From Arcobacter nitrofigilis DSM 7299 (lineage in GTDB: Bacteria; Campylobacterota; Campylobacteria; Campylobacterales; Arcobacteraceae): a stretch of DNA of 64,000 bases. Shown here in pieces: positions 25,914-34,668 of this stretch (its first letter is position 1; the number at the start of each line of letters is the position of its first letter). The translations under genes and the position numbers were made by a program. Where the stretch lies: positions 1,674,001-1,738,000 of the forward strand of contig NC_014166.1 of the NCBI RefSeq assembly GCF_000092245.1, given 5' to 3'. The notes beneath the pieces were generated by a model. The model had not been told where the DNA came from. It did not search any database and saw only the letters and a program-made list of their open reading frames with translations.

Positions 25914-26717
25914 ATGGCTAATAGTAAAGTTTCGCAAATTGCAGGTAATACAAGTGAGGATTTTATTGATGAAGCGGTAAGCGGTTATACATATCTTTAT
26001 GCAAAAAAAGCATTTGAGCCACTTTTAAATAAAATTGCAGGTGGTAAAGAAGATAGTATATTAAGAGAAGCATTAGAGGGTGCTATTAATACTTTGCAAT
26101 TTGGAATAATGAATGCAGTTATGATGACAGTTACAGAATATGCATTTTCTAAACTTGCATTAACTGCTACTGCTACAATAGCATTTTTAAAAGCTACATA
26201 TATTGCACAAAAAGCAAGAAAATTAATAGCGGGGGCTTTGGGTGCTGTTCCATTTGTTGGTAAAGGTTTAGGAAATGTTGTTAGTGCTACTGGCTCGTTT
26301 CTTTCTTCTGATAGACAGCAACTTGCCACAATGGCAAATAATACCTCTAATAACTTGACTACAGTTGTGTCACAAGAGAGACAAAATCAAATTATGATAA
26401 GAGGATATCAACATAAATCAGCAGATAATAACACATCAAACGCAATAAGACTTAAACAAAGCGGTGATAATAAATATGTAACAATATTTACACATAAAAC
26501 TATGACTGGTACATGGTTAAATACAACAGAAGATAAAAGAATCTATGAAAAAGCAACTAATACAACTGTAAAATCAAGTGGAACTGCTACTTGGTCGGTT
26601 CTTTATTCAAAACTAAATCAATTTTCAGAATTTGCCAAAACTGCCGAGGGTGTTATTATGAATAATACAATGGCATCTGTTAAGATGTTGGAAGCTCAAG
26701 GGGCAAAATTGTCATGA
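25914..26717 (+). CDS. phage membrane or membrane-interacting protein
   Basis: 267 aa. Residues 55-140 are strongly hydrophobic: GIMNAVMMTVTEYAFSKLAL, then TATATIAFLKATYIA and a glycine-rich LIAGALGAVPFVGKGLG. They are followed by a polar C-terminal half. A virion protein that sits in, or pierces, a lipid membrane would look like this (compare membrane proteins of lipid-containing phages), as would a pore-former. GGGAGA precedes the ATG. The GKG segment is not a Walker A motif. Confidence 0.6.
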   Translation: MANSKVSQIAGNTSEDFIDEAVSGYTYLYAKKAFEPLLNKIAGGKEDSILREALEGAINTLQFGIMNAVMMTVTEYAFSKLALTATATIAFLKATYIAQKARKLIAGALGAVPFVGKGLGNVVSATGSFLSSDRQQLATMANNTSNNLTTVVSQERQNQIMIRGYQHKSADNNTSNAIRLKQSGDNKYVTIFTHKTMTGTWLNTTEDKRIYEKATNTTVKSSGTATWSVLYSKLNQFSEFAKTAEGVIMNNTMASVKMLEAQGAKLS

Positions 26718-27076
26718 GTAAAATATTTCATGTAACATTAACACAAGGTAGGGCAGATACTTTTTATATAGAAGCAAATACAAAAAGTGATGTATTAACT
26801 TTTCTTTCTTCTGTTAGTACTGCTGTAATATCAAATATAAAAGAAGTAGTATTTTCAAAAGAATATGATATTAATTATATTCCTCAAACTATTGAAAATA
26901 ATACTTCTCATAAATCTGTTAAGGCTATTGCATTATCTAAAACTTATTCTAAAATCTTTGAATTTTTTAATATTAAAGATAGTGTGACTAATCAGGACAT
27001 CATTAAACAATTAAAGCAATTAATGATTTTAAATGAACCAATTATTGATATTGCGTCAATAACATTTTACAAATAA
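26714..27076 (+). CDS. small phage protein, paralogue of the 27107 product
   Basis: 120 aa, overlaps the previous gene by 4 bases. It begins with two strands (FHVTLTQGRADTFYIEA), a helix (SDVLTFLSSV) and a strand (SNIKEVVF). The C-terminal half (SVKAIALSKTYSKIFEFFN, IIDIASITF) aligns by eye with the 27107 product. No function recognised. Confidence 0.6.
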   Translation: MSKIFHVTLTQGRADTFYIEANTKSDVLTFLSSVSTAVISNIKEVVFSKEYDINYIPQTIENNTSHKSVKAIALSKTYSKIFEFFNIKDSVTNQDIIKQLKQLMILNEPIIDIASITFYK

Positions 27077-27078
27077 TT

Positions 27079-27094
27079 TGAGGGCTTGCCCGAA
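27079..27094. repeat. TGAGGGCTTGCCCGAA hairpin repeat, copy 2
   Basis: Exact copy of 20005-20020, here in the 30-base gap before the gene at 27107. Its last bases run into the AAAGG Shine-Dalgarno, so the hairpin could affect translation. Confidence 0.6.
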
Positions 27095-27106
27095 AGGATA
27101 AAAGAT

Positions 27107-27454
27107 ATGCCAAAATTTCAAATACAATATAAATGTAACTCAAAAACTCATACTATTAATTTAGATTCTGATTCGTGGCAAAAAGCTAGAGATTTTGCTT
27201 TGACTATAATTAATGGAGAAATTACAGAGATAAGACAATTTGTACATGAAGATAATAGAATTAAAAAAGATGATAAAGATTATATTTCTTATAAATCTAT
27301 TTTTATAAAAGATAATACTTCTTCTTTTAGTTCTTTTAAAATTCCAAAAGTTAAAAAAAATATTACTTCTTCTTTTTTTCAAGATTTAGTTGCTACTTAT
27401 ATAAAAATTAATTCTAAAAAACCTTATTCTATTACTATTACTACAAAAATATAA
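27107..27454 (+). CDS. small phage protein, paralogue of the 26714 product
   Basis: 115 aa. The ATG at 27107 follows AAAGG (27094-27098); the in-frame TTG at 27086 lies in the hairpin repeat. The order of strands and helix (FQIQYKCN, HTINLDSDSWQKARDFALTI, ITEIRQFV) and the C-terminal half (SIFIKDNTSSFSSFKI, PYSITITT) match the preceding gene. A tandem duplication is likely. Last gene before a terminator. Confidence 0.6.
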   Translation: MPKFQIQYKCNSKTHTINLDSDSWQKARDFALTIINGEITEIRQFVHEDNRIKKDDKDYISYKSIFIKDNTSSFSSFKIPKVKKNITSSFFQDLVATYIKINSKKPYSITITTKI

Positions 27455-27492
27455 CTCGTTTATTTACTTATTGGTTTTTTAACTCATTAAAT

Positions 27493-27515
27493 TCCCCTAA
27501 TATGGGGATTTTTTT
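27493..27515 (+). terminator. Rho-independent terminator ending the structural block
   Basis: Stem TCCCC / GGGGA with a TAATAT loop, followed by seven T. It separates the block up to 27454 from the gene at 27617. Confidence 0.75.
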
Positions 27516-27530
27516 CTTTGATTTTCCCTA

Positions 27531-27559
27531 TTGAATTTATTCTTAAATTTTTAGATAAT
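27531..27559 (+). promoter_or_regulatory. sigma70-like promoter of the 27617 gene
   Basis: TTGAAT at 27531-27536 and GATAAT at 27554-27559, spacer 17 bases. It gives a 5' leader of about 50 bases before the strong AAAAAAAGGAAAGAAA leader of the gene. Confidence 0.6.
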
Positions 27560-27616
27560 TTTATTACAGATTAATTTAAAAAAATAAATCTAAAAAAAAC
27601 AAAAAAAGGAAAGAAA

Positions 27617-28015
27617 ATGGCAAAAGATTGGAAAGTTACACAAACTGCAACAGTTAAAGGAGTTAAGAGAACTTGTTCTTTTATTTTACCTTATATGGAG
27701 ACAGCTGATGTTTCAGCTTTTTGTACTCTTTTAGAGGGTGGTTATCAAATTACAGAAATTAATGAATCACTTAGTGATATGACTTCAGCTGAAACTAATG
27801 CAGCTAATTCTACTCCAGTTAATTCAATTTATATTAGAGGTGAAAATGCACAATCTGTATCTGTTAGAGGTTTTGGTGGTAGTCCAATTCACTTTAAAAA
27901 TACTGTGACTGAGGATGATATTGGAATTGTTCTACAAAATAAAAAAATATTTCAATATGTTCCAGATGCTAAAGTAGTTAGTTTTTCAGTTAAAACAAGT
28001 GAAAGCTTAATTTAA
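27617..28015 (+). CDS. highly expressed small phage protein, candidate major virion protein
   Basis: 132 aa, unrecognised, no signal peptide or membrane helix. Beta-rich with a short helix: WKVTQTATVKGVKRTCSFIL, ADVSAFCTLLEGG, YQITEINESL; then VNSIYIRGENAQSVSVRGFG and KVVSFSVKTS. The first half follows the same strand-strand-helix-strand order as the 26714 and 27107 products. It stands alone between a terminator and a second hairpin, with its own promoter and the strongest Shine-Dalgarno of the phage, so abundant expression is likely. A capsid or coat role is inference. Confidence 0.6.
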   Translation: MAKDWKVTQTATVKGVKRTCSFILPYMETADVSAFCTLLEGGYQITEINESLSDMTSAETNAANSTPVNSIYIRGENAQSVSVRGFGGSPIHFKNTVTEDDIGIVLQNKKIFQYVPDAKVVSFSVKTSESLI

Positions 28016-28042
28016 CAAGGGGGGAGTTTATTCTCCTTTGTT
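28014..28042 (+). terminator. hairpin after the 27617 gene
   Basis: AACAA..GGGAG / CTCCTTTGTT stem with a bulge, TTTATT loop and a following T-rich stretch, overlapping the stop codon. Confidence 0.55.
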
Positions 28043-28099
28043 ATTTCTAAAGTTTTAATCAAAGATTTTATAAATAACAAAATAATATAAAGGTATAAA

Positions 28100-29317
28100 A
28101 TGGCTACATCAATAGAAATTTTAAATAATATCCGTGATACTATTTCTAATCTTGTTGATAAATATAATGAACAATCAACAGCAACTGAAACTACAAAAGA
28201 TGAATTAAAAGAAATAGACAAAGAGTTAGGCGACTGCTTTAATCTTCTTCTTCAAATAGATACATCACTTACTAGTCTTAATTTTGATGATTCAAAATCA
28301 TTAATAATAGACTTAAAAACAAAACAAGAAAAAATTGATTTATTATTAGATTTAGAAACTATTATTAATGAAATGATTACAAAGTTTGATAATGGTTTAT
28401 TTAAAGGTGAAAGAGGTGATAAGGGAGAAAAAGGAGATACTGGACTTCCTTTTACTTATGATATGTTTACAGAGGCACAACTTGCATTATTAAAAGGTGT
28501 TAAAGGTGACAAAGGAGAAAAAGGGGATTCTTTTACCATTGATGATTTTACATCTGAACAATTAGAATCTTTAAGAGGTGCTACTGGTTCACAAGGTATT
28601 CAAGGTGAACAAGGTTTAAGAGGTGCTACGGGTACTGCTTTAACTTTTGATATGCTTACTTTAGGACAAAAAGAAGAGTTAAGGGGTGCTACTGGTTCAC
28701 AAGGTATTCAAGGAGAAAAGGGTGCAACTGGTAAGCCTTTAACTTTTGATATGCTTACTTTAGAACAAAAAGAAGAGTTAAGGGGTGCTACTGGTTTACA
28801 AGGTAAATCTAATTATGATATTTATTTAGAAACTGGTGCTAGTGGTACAAAAGAAGATTTTTTGCAGTTATTTTCTTCTAAGTTATTAAATATTAAAACT
28901 ATTACTGATAAGAATCAAATTGCTTCTACAGTTATAAATACTTGGGACTCTCTTTTTTCTTTTTCTTATACTCCTATGTCTATTAATTCTAAACTATTGT
29001 TTTTATTTAGTGTTAATGTAACTGTTTTTCAAGATGATGGTTATTTAAAATTAACAAAAGATGGTTTAGATGTTGATTTGCCAACCTCTGGCGGTGATGT
29101 TAAAGCACATGCCCTTTTTTCTTCTTATGCCGGTTGGAATGGTAATTGTGTTTCTTTTCAGGTTTCTGATTTGGTTTCAGAATTAAAAGAGTTTGTTTTT
29201 GATTTAAAATGTTATGGAGCAGGTGCGTCTGTAATTTATAATAGACGTTCAAGTACAAATGGTGAAGATTCAGGAGCAGGTGTTTCTACAGTTACAATTT
29301 TTGAGTTTAAGGAGTAG
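28100..29317 (+). CDS. collagen-repeat phage fibre or spike protein
   Basis: 405 aa. Residues 1-100 are helical. Residues ~103-236 hold Gly-X-Y collagen blocks (GERGDKGEKGDTG, GATGSQGIQGEQG) alternating with a spacer like LTFDMLTLEQKEELRG, the arrangement used in many phage fibres for trimeric stems. Residues 237-405 form a beta-rich head (SKLLFLFSVNVTVF, VSTVTIFEF) expected to bind the host. At DNA level a 99-bp unit repeats (28641 and 28740). AAAGG precedes the ATG. Confidence 0.85.
   Translation: MATSIEILNNIRDTISNLVDKYNEQSTATETTKDELKEIDKELGDCFNLLLQIDTSLTSLNFDDSKSLIIDLKTKQEKIDLLLDLETIINEMITKFDNGLFKGERGDKGEKGDTGLPFTYDMFTEAQLALLKGVKGDKGEKGDSFTIDDFTSEQLESLRGATGSQGIQGEQGLRGATGTALTFDMLTLGQKEELRGATGSQGIQGEKGATGKPLTFDMLTLEQKEELRGATGLQGKSNYDIYLETGASGTKEDFLQLFSSKLLNIKTITDKNQIASTVINTWDSLFSFSYTPMSINSKLLFLFSVNVTVFQDDGYLKLTKDGLDVDLPTSGGDVKAHALFSSYAGWNGNCVSFQVSDLVSELKEFVFDLKCYGAGASVIYNRRSSTNGEDSGAGVSTVTIFEFKE
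28406..28810 (+). repeat. collagen-coding direct repeats with 99-bp period
   Basis: The segment TAACTTTTGATATGCTTACT starts at 28641 and again at 28740. GGTGCTACTGGTTCACAAGG occurs at 28577 and 28685 with near-copies beside them. Units differ by few bases, so copy number could change by recombination or slippage. Confidence 0.8.
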
Positions 29318-29319
29318 TT

Positions 29320-29616
29320 ATGTTGTTTGAAGCTGTTTATAATTTAAGACCTGATTGTAGTTTTAAAGTTGTAAATGATAAATTAATTTGGTTAGATGAT
29401 ATTAATAAAAAACCTTCTAGTTTAGAAATTGATTCAGAAGTTATAAGATTAAAAAAATTATATGATAATACAGAATATCAAAGACTTAGAAAAAAAGAAT
29501 ATGATAAATTAAATCAGTACGAAATGCAATATGATGATCTAATTAACAATACTACTACATGGCAAGATAAAATCCAAGAAATAAAAGATAGGTTTCCAAA
29601 ACCTACTGGAATATAA
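29320..29616 (+). CDS. fibre-associated small protein (tail-fibre-assembly / XkdW-like)
   Basis: 98 aa, 2 bases after the fibre gene. The C-terminal pattern YQRLRKKEYDKLNQYEMQYD, then WQDKIQEIKDRFPKP, resembles the short phage proteins with YxxxRxxxYPxxxxQLD...W...I..VK..YPKP that accompany fibre genes. It is probably a fibre chaperone or attachment factor. Confidence 0.6.
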   Translation: MLFEAVYNLRPDCSFKVVNDKLIWLDDINKKPSSLEIDSEVIRLKKLYDNTEYQRLRKKEYDKLNQYEMQYDDLINNTTTWQDKIQEIKDRFPKPTGI

Positions 29617-29835
29617 ATGGAGCTTTTACAATCAATACTTGATTATATTGCGGTTCCTTTATATCTTTGGATTTGGTGGACTGATAGAAAAATAGTTAAG
29701 TTAGAGGCTCAAAAAATTACAAATGAAGATTTAGCAAAAATCTATAAAGAAATAAAAGAAATGAATGCTAATTTTAATAACAATTTTATTACTCAAAAGT
29801 CTTGTGATTTTAGGCATGGAGTTAAAGGTTCTTGA
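29617..29835 (+). CDS. small membrane protein, holin- or spanin-like
   Basis: 72 aa starting directly after the previous stop. One hydrophobic helix (YIAVPLYLWIWW, residues 9-22), then a charged helix. The arrangement resembles short phage holins and lysis accessory proteins. Its stop codon ends at the base before the right att repeat, so it is the last phage gene. Confidence 0.6.
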   Translation: MELLQSILDYIAVPLYLWIWWTDRKIVKLEAQKITNEDLAKIYKEIKEMNANFNNNFITQKSCDFRHGVKGS

Positions 29836-29913
<78 letters not shown>

Positions 29914-29925
29914 GTCATAAAATTT

Positions 29926-30000
29926 TGGATGGGGTAGCAGGATTCGAACCTGCGAATATCGGCACCAAAAGCCGAGGCCTTACCACTTGGCGATACCCCA
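29926..30000 (-). tRNA. tRNA-Gln (UUG)
   Basis: 75 bases with encoded CCA. Acceptor stem TGGGGTA/TACCCCA, anticodon stem CGGC/GCCG with loop TTTTGGT, giving anticodon TTG. It lies 12 bases upstream of tRNA-fMet in one transcript. Confidence 0.95.
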
Positions 30001-30015
30001 ATTTTTAAGAGAGGA

Positions 30016-30044
30016 ATTATAGTAAATTTTTATATTTTTGTCAA
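30016..30044 (-). promoter_or_regulatory. consensus sigma70 promoter of the tRNA-Gln-tRNA-fMet operon
   Basis: Reading leftward: TTGACA (30044-30039), 17-base spacer, TATAAT (30021-30016), a perfect consensus. It points at the tRNA genes and, without a visible terminator after tRNA-fMet, into the phage antisense to its last genes. Confidence 0.88.
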
Positions 30045-30075
30045 GATAATTTATATTTGTTTTTGTATATTTTGA

Positions 30076-30081
30076 TATAAT
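30076..30081 (+). promoter_or_regulatory. probable -10 box of ribB
   Basis: GATATAAT about 37 bases before the ribB ATG, divergent from the tRNA promoter; no clear -35. Confidence 0.5.
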
Positions 30082-30117
30082 TAATTTATAAATAAAAATA
30101 ATTAAAAGAGATTTAAA

Positions 30118-31149
30118 ATGTCAGCAATTAAAAGAGTACAAGAAGCTATTGAAGAGATAAGAAAAGGTAACATGGTAATCATGTTAGATGATGAAGATAG
30201 AGAGAATGAAGGTGATTTAGTTTATGCAGCAGCCTTATCTACTCCACAAAAAGTAAATTTTATGGCAAGTCATGCAAAAGGTCTTGTTTGTGTTTCGATT
30301 ACTAAAAATACAGCAAATAGATTGGAACTAAATCCAATGGTAGTTGCAAACACATCATCATATGAAACTGCTTTTACAGTTTCAGTTGATGCAGCAAGTG
30401 CAAGTACAGGGATTAGTGCAGGGGAGAGAGATGATACAATTAAAATATTAGCAAACCCTGTAAGTAATACAAAAGAGTTAGTAAAACCTGGACATATTTT
30501 CCCTCTAATTGCAAAAGATGGAGGAGTTCTTGTTAGAACAGGTCATACAGAAGGTTCTATAGACTTATGTAAATTAGCAGGATTTAATGGTGAAGCTGTT
30601 ATTTGTGAAATCATGAAAGAAGATGGAACAATGGCAAGAAGAGATGATTTAGATATTTTTGCTCAAAAACATAAACTAAAACAAATCTATATCTCTGACT
30701 TAGTAGAGTATAGATTATCACATGAAATATTAGTAGAAGAAGTTTCTTCTTCAAATATGAACTTTTTTGGGAAAGAAGTTATAAAAAAAGAGTTCAAAGA
30801 TCATTTAGATAATGTTCATACTGCGATTATATTTGGTGACTTTGAAGATACAACTCATGTTAAATTTCATTCAGTAATCCCAGATATTCAACTGTTTTTA
30901 AATGATGATAAATTAAATTCTATGATAAAAACTATAAATTTTCTACAAGCAAAAAATGGTATTTTAATTTTTCTTAATGAATTTATGAATCATCCAGAGT
31001 CAAAAAAAGATTATGGAATAGGTGCACAAATACTTAATCTATTTGATATTAAAAAAATCAAATTACTTACAAGTGGGGGAAAACATTCATTTGTAGGATT
31101 AAATGGATTTGGTCTAGAAATTGTAGAAGAGATTCAAATAGAGGGATAA
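30118..31149 (+). CDS. ribB: 3,4-dihydroxy-2-butanone 4-phosphate synthase with degenerate RibA-like domain
   Basis: Residues 1-200 are RibB, converting ribulose 5-phosphate to the four-carbon unit of riboflavin: DDEDRENEGDL near residue 25, SASTGISAGERDDTI and RTGHTEGSIDL are conserved. Residues 205-343 follow the fold order of GTP cyclohydrolase II (IGAQILNLFDIKKIKLLT) but lack its three zinc cysteines and the RQEGRGIG loop, so that half cannot be an active RibA. The active RibA is the separate gene at 9347. AAAAGAG precedes the ATG. Confidence 0.92.
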   Translation: MSAIKRVQEAIEEIRKGNMVIMLDDEDRENEGDLVYAAALSTPQKVNFMASHAKGLVCVSITKNTANRLELNPMVVANTSSYETAFTVSVDAASASTGISAGERDDTIKILANPVSNTKELVKPGHIFPLIAKDGGVLVRTGHTEGSIDLCKLAGFNGEAVICEIMKEDGTMARRDDLDIFAQKHKLKQIYISDLVEYRLSHEILVEEVSSSNMNFFGKEVIKKEFKDHLDNVHTAIIFGDFEDTTHVKFHSVIPDIQLFLNDDKLNSMIKTINFLQAKNGILIFLNEFMNHPESKKDYGIGAQILNLFDIKKIKLLTSGGKHSFVGLNGFGLEIVEEIQIEG

Positions 31150-31164
31150 ATTTGTAGTAGGGAC

Positions 31165-31656
31165 TTATTTAATCCCTGCTACTGCTTTTACTACTTCAAG
31201 TGATTTTTTTATCTTTATAATATCATTAGATAATTCTTCTGTATTTTCTTTATAATATGTCGAAGACTCAATTATATTTATTCTGTTTTCAAGTTTTAAT
31301 ATAGAGTTAGCTCTTGTATCTTCATCTTCAATATTAATATAATTTAATGGATTTTGGCTAGAAAGTTTTTTCAATCTAAATAAAAAAAGATACTTATTAT
31401 CAGGATTTTCATCAAAGAAACTACAAATTTCATTATAAACTTCTTCTTTAGATGAATCAAATTTATTGTATATCACACTTGCATAATCATTCAAAAATGT
31501 TTCATAGTTCTCATAATCAATAAAAAAATCTTTCAATAAAGAGATATTTTCTATATTTTTATTATTAAACTTCTCATCAATCATATGAATAACGCATAGA
31601 TATGCTACTTTAGAACATTTTTTCTCAATATCTTTTAAAGTACTTTCTAATTCCAT
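31165..31656 (-). CDS. hypothetical helical protein downstream of pckA
   Basis: 163 aa, mostly helical and acidic (ELESTLKDIEKKCSK, EVYNEICSFFDENPD), not recognised. The ATG at 31656 follows AAGGATAAAATA. An open frame to 31719 exists but its first codons lie in the pckA terminator. It may be read by partial readthrough from pckA. Confidence 0.65.
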   Translation of the reverse strand: MELESTLKDIEKKCSKVAYLCVIHMIDEKFNNKNIENISLLKDFFIDYENYETFLNDYASVIYNKFDSSKEEVYNEICSFFDENPDNKYLFLFRLKKLSSQNPLNYINIEDEDTRANSILKLENRINIIESSTYYKENTEELSNDIIKIKKSLEVVKAVAGIK

Positions 31657-31672
31657 TATTTTATCCTTAAAT

Positions 31673-31708
31673 AAAAAAAGGGAGATGAAAAACTCATCTC
31701 CCTTTTTT
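31673..31708 (-). terminator. strong terminator after pckA
   Basis: AAAGGGAGATGA / TCATCTCCCTTT stem flanked by A6 and T6 runs, loop of 5; it would work on both strands. Confidence 0.88.
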
Positions 31709-31725
31709 AGTAAAATCACAAATTT

Positions 31726-33303
31726 TTATAATTGTGGACCAGCTGCTGTAAAGTCATAATCACTTTCTAATGTTAAATATTTTTTAAAATTTTTAACATA
31801 CATTCCTGCAAGTTTTTTTGACATCTCATCATAAGCTTCTGTATCTTCCCAAGTATGTCTAGGGTTTAATACTTTTGTTTCAACACCATCGAGTGTTTTT
31901 GGAACAGCTAAATTAAACACTGGAAGTGTTTCAAAATCACTTTGTGTAATAGAACCATCTAAAATACCATTAATACAAGCCCTTGTATTTTTAATACTCA
32001 TTCTTGTACCAATACCATAAGGACCACCAGTCCATCCAGTATTTACTAAATAAACATTTACATTATGTGCATCAATTTTTTCACCTAAAAGTGCTGCATA
32101 AATAGTTGGGTTTAAAGGTAAAAAAGCTTCACCAAAACATGAACTAAAAGTAGCAACTGGTTCAGTAATACCTCTTTCAGTTCCTGCAACTTTTGCAGTA
32201 TATCCACTTAAGAAGTAGTACATTGCTTGTTGTTTAGTAAGTTTTGCAACAGGTGGTAAAACACCAAATGCATCAGCACATAAGAAAATAATATTCTTAG
32301 GATGTCCACCTTTCATATCAGGTGTATGATTTTCAATGTGGCTTAAAGGATAAGAAACTCTTGTATTTTCAGTCTTACTTCCATCAGTAAAATCTACAAT
32401 GCCATTTTCATCAGCTACAACATTTTCTAATATTGCACCTTTTTTAATAGCCCCATAAATTTCTGGCTCATGTTCTGCAGATAAGTTAATAACTTTAGCA
32501 TAACAACCACCTTCAAAATTGAAAACTCCATTATCATCCCAACCATGTTCATCATCACCTATTAAAGCTCTATTTGGATCAGTTGATAATGTTGTTTTTC
32601 CTGTTCCTGAAAGTCCAAAGAATAAAGCTGTATCTCCATCTTTACCAATATTTGCAGAACAATGCATTGGAAGTTTTCCTTCTAAAGGAAGCCAATAGTT
32701 CATCATAGAAAAAAGACCTTTTTTCATCTCACCAGCGTACCAAGTACCACCAATAATTGCAATATTTTCTTCCACATTAAATACCACAAAAACTTCAGAA
32801 TGAAGTCCATGACTCACATATGATTTATCTATTGTCTTACAAGCATTATATACTGTAAATTGAGGAGAGAACCCATCTAGGTCTGATTCGTCAGGCATTA
32901 TAAACATATTTTGTATAAAATTTGCTTGCCAAGCTATTTCTGTAATAAATCTAGCTGATCTTCTTGAATCAATAGAAGCACCACAAAATACATCAGTAAC
33001 AAATAAATCTTTATTGCTTAACTGTTTTTTTGCAGTTAATAATAAATCATCATAAACATCTTTTGTTACAGCAGTATTTATATCACCCCAAGCTATATAT
33101 TTGTTTGAAGGATCTTGATTTACAAAAAATTTATCTTTTGGACTTCTACCAGTAAAAATACCAGTATCAATCATTAAAGCACCAGTTGAAGATATTTGTG
33201 CACCTTCATTTTTTACTGCATGATTAATTAATAAATCTACATCACTGTTTCTATATACAGTTTGAACGTTTTCTAAACCTAATTGGCTTCTAATATCAGA
33301 CAT
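31726..33303 (-). CDS. pckA: phosphoenolpyruvate carboxykinase (ATP)
   Basis: Converts oxaloacetate and ATP to PEP and CO2 in gluconeogenesis. The P-loop [11 protein letters not shown], the DDEHGW metal/kinase segment and the GRSPKDKF N-terminal block are intact; 525 aa is the usual size. It lies 22 bases after oadB, on the same strand, so oxaloacetate decarboxylation and PEP formation are linked in one operon oadG-oadA-oadB-pckA. Confidence 0.96.
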   Translation of the reverse strand: MSDIRSQLGLENVQTVYRNSDVDLLINHAVKNEGAQISSTGALMIDTGIFTGRSPKDKFFVNQDPSNKYIAWGDINTAVTKDVYDDLLLTAKKQLSNKDLFVTDVFCGASIDSRRSARFITEIAWQANFIQNMFIMPDESDLDGFSPQFTVYNACKTIDKSYVSHGLHSEVFVVFNVEENIAIIGGTWYAGEMKKGLFSMMNYWLPLEGKLPMHCSANIGKDGDTALFFGLSGTGKTTLSTDPNRALIGDDEHGWDDNGVFNFEGGCYAKVINLSAEHEPEIYGAIKKGAILENVVADENGIVDFTDGSKTENTRVSYPLSHIENHTPDMKGGHPKNIIFLCADAFGVLPPVAKLTKQQAMYYFLSGYTAKVAGTERGITEPVATFSSCFGEAFLPLNPTIYAALLGEKIDAHNVNVYLVNTGWTGGPYGIGTRMSIKNTRACINGILDGSITQSDFETLPVFNLAVPKTLDGVETKVLNPRHTWEDTEAYDEMSKKLAGMYVKNFKKYLTLESDYDFTAAGPQL

Positions 33304-33324
33304 TATTCTTTTTTTCCTAATAAA

Positions 33325-34647
33325 TTAAAATATTGATAATAATACACCAGCCGCTACTGCAGAACCAATAACACCGGCAACATTTGGACCCATCGCGTGC
33401 ATCAATAACACATTTGATCTGTCATATTCCTGACCAACTTTACTAACAACTCTAGCTGCCATTGGTACAGCACTTACTCCTGCCGCTCCAATTAATGGAT
33501 TAATTTGATTATCTTCAGAACTAAATTTATTCATAAGTTTAGCCATAAGTACACCAGCTGCAGTACCTGCAGAAAATGCTAATAATCCAATAACCATAAT
33601 CCCTAATGTATCTAACACTAGAAATTTATCCGCTGCTAATTTTGAACCAACTCCTAAACCTAAGAAGATAGTTACAATATTGATTAAAGAATTTTGCATT
33701 GTATCGGAAAGTCGCTCAACAACTCCTGATTGTTTTAAGAAATTTCCAAATGCAAATGCTCCAATCAATGGAGTTGATTCTGGAAGTACTAAAACAGCGA
33801 GCATTAAAATCAAAATCGGAAGAAAAAGTTTTTCTAATTTATGTACTTTTCTTAGTTTTGGCATTTTAATTCTTCTCTCAGCATCAGTTGTAAGAGCTTT
33901 CATTATAGGAGGTTGAATTACAGGAACCAATGCCATATAAGAGTATGCAGCAACGGCAATTGCACCTAACATTTCAGGAGCAAGTCTATTTGCAATAAAT
34001 ATTGATGTTGGACCATCAGCTCCACCAATAATAGAAATAGCAGATGCAGTTTGTAAATCAAATCCTATCATAACGGCACCAACAAGAGATCCAAAAATAC
34101 CAAATTGTGCTGCACCACCAAGTAGGGCAGATTTTGGATTAGCTAAAAGTGGTGAGAAGTCTGTCATTGCCCCAACACCCATAAAAATTAGTAGTGGGAA
34201 AAACTCATTTGCTATTCCCATATTATAAATAATTCCTAGCATTCCATGTTCACCACCCATATGGGCTAAAGGAATGTTTGCTAACAATCCACCAAATGCA
34301 ATTGGAAGAAGTAATAATGGCTCAAATCCTTTTGCAATTGCTAAATAAAATAGCACAAAACAAATAATAAACATAATGATTCTACCAAATGATTGTTCAA
34401 AAAATGTCATAGGTCTTTCATGAGCAGAATTTGGTTCTGACGTCATAACATCATCTTTTGGATTAATTAAAGCATTAATACCTGTTGTATCAAAAAAAGA
34501 AACTACCAATTGCCCAATGGTTTTAGAGTGATACTCTTTAGTTTTTGTTGGAGCTTCTGTCCCACTTGGAATATCAGAAGCAAATGCGTTTATGCTAAAT
34601 ATACACATAAGTGAAATTAACAAAGAAGCGATTAATTTTTTATTCAT
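33325..34647 (-). CDS. oadB: oxaloacetate decarboxylase Na+ pump, beta subunit
   Basis: Integral membrane subunit that releases CO2 from carboxybiotin and pumps Na+. About nine to ten membrane helices; the signature [16 protein letters not shown] holds the essential aspartate, and [15 protein letters not shown] is also conserved. The N terminus is longer than classical OadB: an apparent signal peptide (residues 1-23) and a ~50-residue soluble stretch precede the first helix. 440 aa. Confidence 0.93.
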   Translation of the reverse strand: MNKKLIASLLISLMCIFSINAFASDIPSGTEAPTKTKEYHSKTIGQLVVSFFDTTGINALINPKDDVMTSEPNSAHERPMTFFEQSFGRIIMFIICFVLFYLAIAKGFEPLLLLPIAFGGLLANIPLAHMGGEHGMLGIIYNMGIANEFFPLLIFMGVGAMTDFSPLLANPKSALLGGAAQFGIFGSLVGAVMIGFDLQTASAISIIGGADGPTSIFIANRLAPEMLGAIAVAAYSYMALVPVIQPPIMKALTTDAERRIKMPKLRKVHKLEKLFLPILILMLAVLVLPESTPLIGAFAFGNFLKQSGVVERLSDTMQNSLINIVTIFLGLGVGSKLAADKFLVLDTLGIMVIGLLAFSAGTAAGVLMAKLMNKFSSEDNQINPLIGAAGVSAVPMAARVVSKVGQEYDRSNVLLMHAMGPNVAGVIGSAVAAGVLLSIF

Positions 34648-34668
34648 AAATTTTCTCCAATTTATTTA

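Noticed and set aside
26240-26280. Possible Walker A (VPFVGKGLG) in the 25914 product as packaging ATPase
   Set aside because: Lacks GxxxxGK[ST] spacing and sits in a hydrophobic glycine-rich stretch; no Walker B follows.
31657-31719. N-terminal extension of the gene at 31165 (MILLKKGDEFF...)
   Set aside because: These codons are the pckA terminator hairpin; the ATG at 31656 has a proper ribosome site.
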